NCBI RefSeq assembly: GCF_005889725.1 | Contig: NZ_VCKX01000043.1 | Location: 1-56,994 of the forward strand | Source: Nonomuraea zeae | GTDB taxonomy: Bacteria > Actinomycetota > Actinomycetes > Streptosporangiales > Streptosporangiaceae | Length of the DNA stretch: 56,994 nucleotides | Direction: 5' to 3' | Shown here: positions 50,842 to 56,994 of the stretch, in pieces | Position numbering within the stretch: the stretch's first letter is position 1 | How the letters are laid out: the number at the start of each line of letters is the position of its first letter | Made by a program: the position numbers and the translations under genes | Notes under the pieces: model-generated | Databases searched by the model: none | The model's input: only the letters and a program-made list of their open reading frames with translations | Told to the model about the DNA's origin: nothing

Positions 50842-51765
50842 TCACTGGCGTCGCCGCACGGCCTCGGCCACGGCGAGCTGGATCTGGATGAACTCGTCCG
50901 TGCCGTCCCCGCCGTCCTCCACGTCCCAGAGGCAGTTCTGCAGCGCCCGGCCGAGCGTCCAGCCCGCCGCCCGGCGCGGGTCGAGGCCGAGGCGGTCCAC
51001 CATCAGGTCGAAGCGCCGCAGCACCGTCCGGGTTACGTCGCCCGAGGCGAGCACGTCGTCCCACCGGTTGTCGAGCGCGGGCATCAGGTCGAACCCCGGG
51101 TCGCCGGCCAGCGGCTTGGGATCGATGCTCAGCCACGGCTCCCGCTCGGCGGCCAGCACGTTGTCGTAGTGCAGGTCCCAGTGCAGCAGCCGGTCGCCGG
51201 GCTCCGGGACGAGCTCGGAGACCGCCGCCGCGCACCAGCGCATCCAGTAGCGGTTGCGCTCGTGCGGCAGCTTCGCCACGGCCGCGTCCACGTCGTCGAG
51301 CATGGCCCCGGCGATGTCGCCCAGCCGGCGCATCCCCTCGGGCGCGGGATAGGCGGTCAGCCGGGCCAGCAGATCCGCCAGGATGCCCATCGCCTCCATG
51401 TCGTCCGGCAGGCTCGACAGCGACCGGTCGGCTTCGAGCCGTTCGAGCAGCAGGGTGCCGGTCTCGGGGTCCGAGTCGAGCAGCAGCACCGACGCGTCGC
51501 CCGCCCACGTGGCCAGGCCCGGGGCCTCGGTGGCGTTCTCGTCGGTGACCGGCTGCAGCTTGAGCGCGGCCTTCGTCCCGTCCTCGCGGACCACGGGCAG
51601 CACCAGGGACACCACGCCGTGCCTGGACTCGCCGTCGAGCCGGAGCCCCCACTCGGCCAGATACCGCTCGGCCAGCGCGGGCAGGCCGGCCGACCAGGCG
51701 CGCCCGGCCTCCCCGTCGTACTTCACATGGGATGCGGTCAACGCCGGGGGCACCTCGATCTTCAT
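50842..51765 (-). CDS. Aminoglycoside/hydroxyurea phosphotransferase-like kinase
   Basis: A 307-residue kinase of the APH(6)/hydroxyurea-kinase group. The catalytic loop is RLLHWDLHYDNVL (Asp197, Asn202), the metal-binding Asp is in SIDPKPLAGDPGFDL, and Lys69 in AALKLQPV is the probable ATP lysine. Members inactivate streptomycin or hydroxyurea by phosphorylation, but many actinomycete copies have no known resistance role. It lies 51 bases downstream of menB in the same direction, probably in the same PadR-led transcript. The stop is seven bases from the convergent oxidoreductase stop. Confidence 0.88.
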   Translation of the reverse strand: MKIEVPPALTASHVKYDGEAGRAWSAGLPALAERYLAEWGLRLDGESRHGVVSLVLPVVREDGTKAALKLQPVTDENATEAPGLATWAGDASVLLLDSDPETGTLLLERLEADRSLSSLPDDMEAMGILADLLARLTAYPAPEGMRRLGDIAGAMLDDVDAAVAKLPHERNRYWMRWCAAAVSELVPEPGDRLLHWDLHYDNVLAAEREPWLSIDPKPLAGDPGFDLMPALDNRWDDVLASGDVTRTVLRRFDLMVDRLGLDPRRAAGWTLGRALQNCLWDVEDGGDGTDEFIQIQLAVAEAVRRRQ

Positions 51766-51816
51766 GCCCCCAGTCTGCCCGGCACACCCGGCCGGCGGCC
51801 TCCCGTTATCCGGCGG

Positions 51817-52695
51817 CTAGTAGTGCCAGGGGAAGGGCGACCAGTCGGGCTCGCGCTTCTCCAGGAACGAGTCGCGCCCCTCGGCGGCCTCGTCCGTCAT
51901 GTAGGCCAGCCGCGTCGCCTCGCCCGCGAACACCTGCTGCCCGATCAGCCCGTCGTCGATCGCGTTGAAGGCGAACTTCAGCATCCGCTGCGCCGTGGGC
52001 GACTTGCCGTTGACCTTGCGGGCCCACTCCAGCGCGGTGGCCTCCAGCTCGGCGTGCGGGACCACGGCGTTGACCATGCCCATGCGGTGGGCGTCGGCCG
52101 CGGTGTAGGTGTCGCCGAGGAAGAAGATCTCCCTGGCGAACTTCTGCCCGACCTGCCGGGCCAGGTAGGCCGAGCCGAAGCCGCCGTCGAAGCTGGCCAC
52201 GTCGGCGTCGGTCTGCTTGAAGCGGGCGTGCTCCGCACTGGCGAGTGTGAGATCGGCCACGACGTGCAGGCTGTGGCCGCCGCCCGCGGCCCAGCCCGGC
52301 ACCACGCAGATCACGACCTTCGGCATGAAGCGGATCAGGCGCTGCACCTCCAGGATGTGCAGGCGCCCGGTGGCCGTGGAGCCGTCGGCGTACTGGTAGC
52401 CGTCCTTGCCCCTGATGCGCTGGTCGCCGCCGGAGCAGAAGGCCCAGCCGCCGTCCTTGGGCGACGGGCCGTTGCCGGTGAGCAGCACGCAGCCGACGTC
52501 GGTGCTCTGCCGGGCGTGGTCGAGCGCCCGGTAGAGCTCGTCGACGGTCTGCGGGCGGAAGGCGTTGCGCACCTCGGGGCGGTCGAACGCGATCCGCACG
52601 GTGCCCTGGTCGACCGCCCGGTGGTAGGTGATGTCGGTGAAGTCGAATCCCTCGACCGCCTGCCACGCCTTGGGATCGAACAGCTCGGAGACCAT
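51817..52695 (-). CDS. menB: 1,4-dihydroxy-2-naphthoyl-CoA synthase
   Basis: A 292-residue crotonase-fold enzyme that closes the naphthoquinone ring in menaquinone synthesis. AFCSGGDQRIRGKDGYQY is the oxyanion-hole segment with the MenB-specific GDQ and disordered loop; VPGWAAGGGHSLHVVADLTL is the second oxyanion strand; FGSAYLARQVGQKFAREIFF and the C-terminal SPFPWHY complete the family pattern. Length is standard. No other men genes are nearby. It follows a PadR gene by ten bases, an unusual partner for a core menaquinone gene. Confidence 0.95.
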   Translation of the reverse strand: MVSELFDPKAWQAVEGFDFTDITYHRAVDQGTVRIAFDRPEVRNAFRPQTVDELYRALDHARQSTDVGCVLLTGNGPSPKDGGWAFCSGGDQRIRGKDGYQYADGSTATGRLHILEVQRLIRFMPKVVICVVPGWAAGGGHSLHVVADLTLASAEHARFKQTDADVASFDGGFGSAYLARQVGQKFAREIFFLGDTYTAADAHRMGMVNAVVPHAELEATALEWARKVNGKSPTAQRMLKFAFNAIDDGLIGQQVFAGEATRLAYMTDEAAEGRDSFLEKREPDWSPFPWHY

Positions 52696-52705
52696 GGGCG
52701 AGAGC

Positions 52706-53218
52706 CTAACGGATCTGCCCTTCGGCCCATTCGGCCCACTCCCGCTGGACCCGCCCGAGGCGCAGGCCGTATTCGAGGGCGATCCTGCCGTTCACCGACA
52801 GGTTGTCGCCGCCCTCCTCGACGAAGCCGCGGATGCTCTCCATGTACTCCAGGCGCTTGGCGGCCAGCTCGGCCTGGTGCCGGAAGTACTGCCTGGCCTG
52901 CTCGGGGTCGAGCTGGGCCAGGAAGAACACCCGCAGCAGCATGTCGCTACGCTGCACGGAGGCCGGCTCCACGTCGCTGATCCAGTGGCGCAGCTCGGCC
53001 AGGCCGGCCTCGGTGATCGCATATTCCTTGCGGCCCCGCGGTCCCTCGGCCACGACGTCCACGAGCCCGGCGTCGGCCAGCTTGCCCAGCTCGGCGTAGA
53101 GCTGGCTCTGCGTGGCCGGCCACACGTTGGACAGCGAGACGTCGAACAGCTTCATCAGGTCATATCCGCTCGCGGGCCCCTCGGAGAGGAGTCCCAGGAC
53201 GGCATGTCGAAGGCTCAT
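52706..53218 (-). CDS. PadR family transcriptional regulator
   Basis: A 170-residue regulator beginning MSLRHAVLGLLSEGPASGYD, the PadR signature, with QSQLYAELGKLADAGLVDVV as the recognition region and GRKEYAITEAGLAELRHWIS as the wing. A long C-terminal helical domain identifies the PadR-s2/Vir_act_alpha_C type. A long inverted repeat with ACAT/ATGT elements lies in the gap to the divergent membrane protein, which is the probable target. menB follows ten bases downstream. Confidence 0.92.
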   Translation of the reverse strand: MSLRHAVLGLLSEGPASGYDLMKLFDVSLSNVWPATQSQLYAELGKLADAGLVDVVAEGPRGRKEYAITEAGLAELRHWISDVEPASVQRSDMLLRVFFLAQLDPEQARQYFRHQAELAAKRLEYMESIRGFVEEGGDNLSVNGRIALEYGLRLGRVQREWAEWAEGQIR

Positions 53219-53219
53219 G

Positions 53220-53276
53220 TTCCTATATTGACATATCGAGGCAGGAGGTTCTACCTTCGACATGTCTACTTAGGAA
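53220..53276. promoter_or_regulatory. PadR operator: long imperfect inverted repeat
   Basis: TTCCTATATTGACATATCGAGG (from 53220) is repeated in inverted form up to 53276 as CCTTCGACATGTCTACTTAGGAA. The core halves GACATATCGA and TCGACATGTC contain the ATGT/ACAT elements typical of PadR sites. Confidence 0.65.
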
Positions 53277-53294
53277 TATGGAAGGGAATGCGAC

Positions 53295-53852
53295 ATGCGC
53301 GGCCTGCTGGGCTTCCTCCCCTGGATCGTCTACGCCGTCATCGCCACCGGCGACGAGTGGCGCTGGGGCGCCATCGCCGGGCTGGCCATCGCTCTGGTCC
53401 TGGTGGCCGTCGACCGCAGGGCGGGCAAGGCGTGGGACCAGATGGTGATCGAGGCGAGCGCCGCGATCTTCTTCGCCTGCCTCACCGTGATCTCGCTCGT
53501 GGCCCCGCACTCGCCGCTGACTCCGTACGGGCCCGCGCTGGTCAACGTCTGGCTGGCGGGCACCGCCTGGGGCTCGCTGGCCATCCGCAAGCCCTTCACG
53601 CTGGGCATCGCCCGCACGATGGCCCCTGAGGAGGTCTGGCGGACCCCGCAGTTCTACCGCGTCAACGCGATCATCACCACGGTCTGGGCGGTCGCCTTCA
53701 CCGTCGCCGCGCTCTCGCTCACGCTCGTGCTCAACGTCTCGCCCCACGCGACGGCGCTGGTCATCGCCGTCAAGGTGCTCACGTTCGCCGTGCCCGCCGT
53801 CTTCACGGCCTGGTATCCCTCGTTCGCCCGCCGCCGCCTGGCGGCCCGCTAG
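53295..53852 (+). CDS. Membrane protein, probable PadR target
   Basis: A 185-residue protein with about five hydrophobic helices (near 5-20, 26-41, 54-70, 77-93, 123-147 and 150-170) and a central basic loop (AIRKPFTLGIARTMAPEEVW). GGAAGGG lies eight bases before the ATG. It resembles uncharacterised intracellular septation-like membrane proteins of actinobacteria. It is divergent from the PadR gene and overlaps the convergent ArsR stop by four bases. Function unknown. Confidence 0.8.
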   Translation: MRGLLGFLPWIVYAVIATGDEWRWGAIAGLAIALVLVAVDRRAGKAWDQMVIEASAAIFFACLTVISLVAPHSPLTPYGPALVNVWLAGTAWGSLAIRKPFTLGIARTMAPEEVWRTPQFYRVNAIITTVWAVAFTVAALSLTLVLNVSPHATALVIAVKVLTFAVPAVFTAWYPSFARRRLAAR

Positions 53853-54181
53853 GTGACCTCGGCCCGCAGCTCGGCGAGCAGCTCCCCTTGGTCGGCGAGC
53901 ATGTCGGTGAGGATGCGGCGCGCGGCCCCGAGCAGGTCGGCCAGCTCGGGAGTGGCCAGCGTGTAGACCACGGTGCTGCCCTCGCGGATCGCACTGACGA
54001 TCCCGGCTCTGCGCAGGACCGCGAGCTGCTGGGAGAGGCTCGACGGCTCGATGTCGATCTGGGCCAGAAGATCCCTGACGGGCAGCGGCCCTTCCTGGAG
54101 TAGCTCCAACACTCTGATGCGAGCGGGGTGGCCGAGAGTTCGGAAGAAGTCGGCCTTGGCCTGATAGACCTCCACGTGCAT
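53849..54181 (-). CDS. ArsR family winged-helix regulator
   Basis: A 110-residue regulator. KADFFRTLGHPARIRVLELL and LLAQIDIEPSSLSQQLAVLR then AGIVSAIREGSTVVYTLATP are the ArsR/SmtB pattern. The classic metal motif ELCVCDL is absent (here LPVRDLLAQ), so it may sense redox state or another ligand, or act without a ligand. An inverted repeat overlaps its start. It is convergent with the membrane protein gene and divergent from the DUF3073 gene. Confidence 0.9.
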   Translation of the reverse strand: MHVEVYQAKADFFRTLGHPARIRVLELLQEGPLPVRDLLAQIDIEPSSLSQQLAVLRRAGIVSAIREGSTVVYTLATPELADLLGAARRILTDMLADQGELLAELRAEVT

Positions 54182-54213
54182 ATTGCAAGACTAATCCAGT
54201 GCAGTTGCATAAT
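54180..54213. promoter_or_regulatory. ArsR operator candidate
   Basis: ATATTGCAA (54180-54188) and TTGCATAAT (54205-54213) form an inverted repeat (TGCAA core), overlapping the ArsR start codon and upstream region. Confidence 0.45.
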
Positions 54214-54267
54214 TCTTCAAGTCGTAACGTTGTTGGATAGCATGACAGCGGGGACTAGGGAGTAGCC

Positions 54268-54438
54268 ATGGGCCGAGGAAGAGCCAAGGCGAAGCAGACG
54301 AAGGTCGCTCGCCAGCTGAAGTACACCAACCACAACATCGACTACGACCGGCTCCGCGAGGAGCTGGGTGCGGACGGGAGGCGTGAGGAGATCTACCCGC
54401 CTACGGCGTCCGAGCAGGAGTCCGAGCGCGGGCGATGA
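54268..54438 (+). CDS. DUF3073 domain-containing small protein
   Basis: A 56-residue protein, MGRGRAKAKQTKVARQLKYT and so on, matching the conserved N-terminus of the actinobacterial DUF3073 family. The first 18 residues are strongly basic, the rest acidic. DUF3073 proteins are small and widespread in actinobacteria; a nucleic-acid or ribosome-associated role is plausible but unproven. The stop falls inside the 3' end of the convergent P450 gene (38-base overlap). Confidence 0.88.
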   Translation: MGRGRAKAKQTKVARQLKYTNHNIDYDRLREELGADGRREEIYPPTASEQESERGR

Positions 54439-55711
54439 CGCGGGTCTCCTTGGCGGGCGCGAGGGTCACGTTCTTCAGCCGTCTGGCCTCCGGCGCCTGA
54501 TCGGGCGCCGTGAGCTCCAGGCGGTGCAGCACCTCGCGGATGATGACGCGCATCTCCAGCAGGGCGAGCTGCGCTCCGACGCAGAACCTCCGGCCGCCGC
54601 CGAACGGCATCCAGGCCCTGCTCTGCGGCCCGTCGAGGAATCGCTCAGGACGAAACTCCCCGGGCGACGGGAAGGCGGCGGGGTCGCGGTGCACGAGCGG
54701 GATGTACGGCCCTGCGTACCATCCGGCCGGGATCTCGTACCCGCCCAGCCGGAGCGGGGCGTCGAGCAGCCGTGGCGCCTCATAGACGACGGGCCGGACG
54801 CGCAGCACCTCCTTGACCACCGCGTCGAGGTAGGGCTCGTCGTCCGGCAGCCGTCCGAGCACGTCGGGCAGGCGTAGGAGCCGCTCGAAGGCCCAGGCCA
54901 GGCCGGTCGCCGTGGTCTCGTGGCCGGCGATGAGCATGGTGATCAGCTCGTCGCGGATCTCCTGGTCGTCCAGCTCCGTCTCCAGCAGCCGCCCGAGCAC
55001 GTCGGTGCCGCCGGGCGCCCCGCGCCGCCGCCGGATCTCCTCGAACAGCAGCGCGTCCACCTCGGCGCGCAGCCGCAGGAAGCGCCCGTACGGCAGGAAC
55101 GGCACCCGCCCCATGGGGCCGCGCAGCCGCTCGGGCAGCATGGCGACCTGCATCGAGCCGCCGGTCTCGATCAGCCCGGGCAGCAGCGCCCGCAGCCGGC
55201 CGATGCGCCCGGCGTCCCTGATCCCGAAGATCAGCCGGATGATGATCTCCAGCGTGATGTCCTGCATGCGATCGCGCATCCCGAACGGCCGGCCCAGCGG
55301 CCAGGTCGCGATCCGCTCCGCGGCGATCGCCGCGATGTCGTCGTGATAGCTCGCGACCTGCTTGGCGCGTAGCGGCGGGTTGAGCGTCTTGCGGTGCCGC
55401 CACCACGGCTCGCCGTCGAGCGTGAGCACCGAATGGGCGCCCACCAGATGCTCCAGGAAGTCGCGGCGCGCCGCGCCCGCGTGGCCGCCGCCCTGGTCCG
55501 TCCTGAACACCTGCTCGGCCAGCTCGGCGGTGGTCACGTAGACCTCCGGCGGGAAGCCGGAGTAGCGCACGGTGAAGATCGGGCCGTACGCGCGGTGGTA
55601 GCTCTCGAACGCCCGCGGCGCGTCGGCCATGAACCGCGCGGTCTGCAACAGCGCGGGCAATCTCGGTCCTGGGGGGATCACGTCACACTCCGGTATATGT
55701 ACGTATGTCAT
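54401..55711 (-). CDS. Cytochrome P450
   Basis: A 436-residue monooxygenase. The heme loop is MPFGGGRRFCVGAQLALLEM (cysteine near residue 376), the I-helix motif is MLIAGHETTATGLAWAFERL (near 258), and the K-helix ExxR is in DAVVKEVLRVRPVVYEA. The N-terminus has no membrane anchor, so it is soluble and needs ferredoxin partners, not seen nearby. It is divergent from a TetR gene across only 23 bases, implying TetR control. TATACA lies seven bases before the ATG, so the mRNA may be leaderless. Substrate unknown. Confidence 0.93.
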   Translation of the reverse strand: MTYVHIPECDVIPPGPRLPALLQTARFMADAPRAFESYHRAYGPIFTVRYSGFPPEVYVTTAELAEQVFRTDQGGGHAGAARRDFLEHLVGAHSVLTLDGEPWWRHRKTLNPPLRAKQVASYHDDIAAIAAERIATWPLGRPFGMRDRMQDITLEIIIRLIFGIRDAGRIGRLRALLPGLIETGGSMQVAMLPERLRGPMGRVPFLPYGRFLRLRAEVDALLFEEIRRRRGAPGGTDVLGRLLETELDDQEIRDELITMLIAGHETTATGLAWAFERLLRLPDVLGRLPDDEPYLDAVVKEVLRVRPVVYEAPRLLDAPLRLGGYEIPAGWYAGPYIPLVHRDPAAFPSPGEFRPERFLDGPQSRAWMPFGGGRRFCVGAQLALLEMRVIIREVLHRLELTAPDQAPEARRLKNVTLAPAKETRVIARARTPARTP

Positions 55712-55718
55712 AGACGCT

Positions 55719-55726
55719 TGTATACA
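55719..55726. promoter_or_regulatory. TGTATACA palindrome in a 23-base divergent gap
   Basis: TGTATACA is a perfect palindrome centred between the P450 ATG (55711) and the TetR ATG (55735). It also forms the likely -10 (TATACA) of the P450 gene. A related TGTACGTATG lies inside the first P450 codons. A TetR dimer here would block both genes. Confidence 0.5.
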
Positions 55727-55734
55727 TCAGTAGC

Positions 55735-56340
55735 ATGGATCGCGTGGCGCGAACAGAGGCCGGTGGATACCGGGACAGACTCCTGGCGGGCGCAGTCAGC
55801 TGCCTCCAGGAGAAGGGCTATGCCCGCACGACCGCACGAGACCTGGTCGCCGCCTCCGGCACGAACCTGGCCTCCATCGGCTATCACTTCGGCAGCAAGG
55901 ACGCCTTGCTCAACGAGGCCATCGCGGCCTTCTTCGAGCAGTGGACGGAGCGCGTCGAGCAGACGCTGTTCGCCGGCCGGCCCGGCAGCGCCAGAGAGCT
56001 GCTGGAGCTCGCCATGCGGGCGCTGATCGACGTCTTCGAGGAGCTGCGCCCGCAGCTCGTGCTCTGCGTCGAGGGCTTCCCCGCGGCGCTGCGCGCCCCC
56101 GCGCTCAAGGAGAAGCTGGCCGAGTCCTACGCCCGCTGCCGCACGGCGGGGGCGGACATGCTGCGGCGGGCCGGCGAGCAGTTCGGCGTCGAGCTGCCGG
56201 TGGAGCCCGAGGTGCTGGTGTCGGTGCTGGTCGCGATCAGCGACGGGCTGATGCTGCAGTGGCTGCTCGACCCGGCCGCCACCCCCGACGCCGGCCAGGT
56301 CGTCGCCGCCCTCGCCGCCCTGTCCGGCCTCATCGCCTAG
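55735..56340 (+). CDS. TetR family transcriptional regulator
   Basis: A 201-residue protein. RDRLLAGAVSCLQEKGYART and DLVAASGTNLASIGYHFGSK are the DNA-binding helices. The C-terminal domain is of the TetR_C type with a long ligand pocket. It shares a 23-base promoter gap with the cytochrome P450 gene and is its likely repressor; the P450 substrate or product may be the inducer. Confidence 0.92.
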   Translation: MDRVARTEAGGYRDRLLAGAVSCLQEKGYARTTARDLVAASGTNLASIGYHFGSKDALLNEAIAAFFEQWTERVEQTLFAGRPGSARELLELAMRALIDVFEELRPQLVLCVEGFPAALRAPALKEKLAESYARCRTAGADMLRRAGEQFGVELPVEPEVLVSVLVAISDGLMLQWLLDPAATPDAGQVVAALAALSGLIA

Positions 56341-56409
56341 CAAAGGTCTCTCCAGCGAGGAATGTCACCGGCGGCGCTGGGCAGATCCCCGTCACGAGGT
56401 GATCAGGAC

Positions 56410-56975
56410 ATGCGCGTTGCAATCGTGGGTTCAGGAAGGCTCGGTGCGCCGCTCGGACGCCTGCTCGCGGTGGCCGGACACGACGTGCTCTTCAGCGACG
56501 CCGAGCCCGAGCGCGCCGTCGCCGCGGCGCGGGCCGCCGACGGGCCGGCCCGCGACGGGTCGCCGATCGAGGCCGCCCGGTTCGGCGAGGTCGTGGTGCT
56601 GGCGGTGGGGTGGGAGGCGTTCCCCCTGGTGATGGCCGAGCTCGGCGCCGCGCTCACCGGCAAGATCGTCATCGATCCGAGCAACCCGATCGCTGAGCGG
56701 GACGGCGCCGCCGTGGTGGTGGCCGTGCCCGGCGGGCTGACCAGCCCGCAGTACCAGCAGCGCGTGCTGGGCGCGGACGTACGGCTGGTGCGCACGTTCA
56801 ACACCAAATATCCCAACGAGCTGCTGGAGCTCGGCATCGCGGGGCAGCGCGGCGGGGCGCGGGCCGACATGCCCTACTGGGGGGACGACGACGAGGCCAA
56901 GAAGGCCGTGGTGCCGCTGATCGAGGACGGCGGGTTCACCGCCATCGACGGCGGCGGCCTCTCAGAGGCCCTCTG
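56410..56975 (+). CDS. NADP/F420-type dinucleotide-binding oxidoreductase, truncated
   Basis: The frame starts MRVAIVGSGRLGAPLGRLLA, a Rossmann loop (GSGRLGAPLG), then EVVVLAVGWEAFPLVMAELG, GKIVIDPSNPIAERDGAAVV, and VRTFNTKYPNELLELGIAGQ with ADMPYWGDDDEAKKAVVPLI. This is the pattern of NADPH-dependent F420 reductase-like proteins. An AGGA site precedes the ATG. The apparent TAA stop at 56986 comes from adapter sequence, so the true C-terminus is missing beyond 56975. A perfect 15-base palindrome (GGCCTCTCAGAGGCC) lies just before the junction and could also be an artefact. Confidence 0.85.
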
Positions 56976-56994
56976 CTGTCTCTTATAAACATCT
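56976..56994 (+). other. Tn5 mosaic-end (sequencing adapter) sequence at the window end
   Basis: The last 19 bases match the 19-base Tn5 mosaic end CTGTCTCTTATACACATCT at 18 positions (A replaces C at one). This is used in tagmentation libraries, so the end is probably untrimmed adapter and not genome. Sequence and stop codon here should not be interpreted. Confidence 0.88.

Noticed and set aside
50842..51765. Clinically relevant aminoglycoside resistance gene
   Set aside because: Only a kinase family resemblance is visible; context is a PadR-menB operon with no mobile element.
56961..56975. Palindrome GGCCTCTCAGAGGCC as an attachment site or operator
   Set aside because: It abuts the adapter junction inside a coding region, so a library or assembly artefact is more likely.

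Overview
The window is a very GC-rich stretch with dense, short-spaced genes, GTG/TTG starts, several apparently leaderless promoters, F420-type (LLM) oxidoreductases, an AfsR/SARP-type regulator, a SCO5389-family protein, a DUF3073 protein and a SURF1 protein. Together these point to a filamentous actinomycete, most like Streptosporangiales such as Nonomuraea; that placement is inference from gene content. The last 19 bases match the Tn5 mosaic end used in sequencing libraries at 18 of 19 positions, so the window very likely runs to the end of an assembly contig.

Layout. 1-5.9 kb: a truncated GAF-domain regulator, then the conserved block ybaB-recR-DUF5063-lysC-asd (recombination repair next to the aspartate pathway). 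6-12.1 kb: a secreted repeat protein with an M15-like zinc site, a TetR regulator with a coupled 26-codon upstream ORF, an LLM oxidoreductase-amidase pair, a YkvA-like protein and an amidohydrolase. 12.2-18.7 kb: HxlR-SURF1-tyrosine phosphatase on the minus strand, divergent from GNAT-TetR, then a D-2-hydroxyacid dehydrogenase-like protein, a zinc-ribbon protein and a methyltransferase. 18.7-22.3 kb: an AfsR-like regulator flanked by GTTGA-type repeats, with a possible small opposing gene. 22.3-30.2 kb: GNAT, aminotransferase/LysR pair, RNase HII, LLM oxidoreductase, SCO5389 protein, a MinD/CooC-like ATPase behind a Zur-like box, and an LCP cell-wall ligase.

30.3-42 kb: methyltransferase, MFS transporter, a two-gene unit of a four-helix membrane protein and a thymidylate synthase-like protein, a polyprenyl diphosphate synthase, a flavoprotein, a beta-lactamase-fold hydrolase, and three regulator/enzyme pairs with visible operators (TetR/quinone oxidoreductase, LysR/DapA-like, MarR/FAD monooxygenase). 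42.1-49.8 kb: a tightly coupled three-gene operon of a YqiJ-like membrane protein, a flotillin and a 1623-residue DUF3686-type AAA ATPase; with the thymidylate synthase-like pair, this is the best candidate for an under-described system. 49.9-57 kb: an oxidoreductase behind a SoxR-like box, PadR-menB-aminoglycoside phosphotransferase, a membrane protein, ArsR, DUF3073, cytochrome P450/TetR, and a dinucleotide-binding oxidoreductase cut by the contig end.

A recurrent non-coding feature is short tandem repetition at gene 3' ends in which the stop codon itself is part of the repeat. It is seen after asd, a TetR gene, the hydroxyacid dehydrogenase, the LCP gene, a LysR gene, the MarR gene and the large ATPase. 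No tRNA, rRNA, CRISPR, prophage or insertion sequence was recognised.
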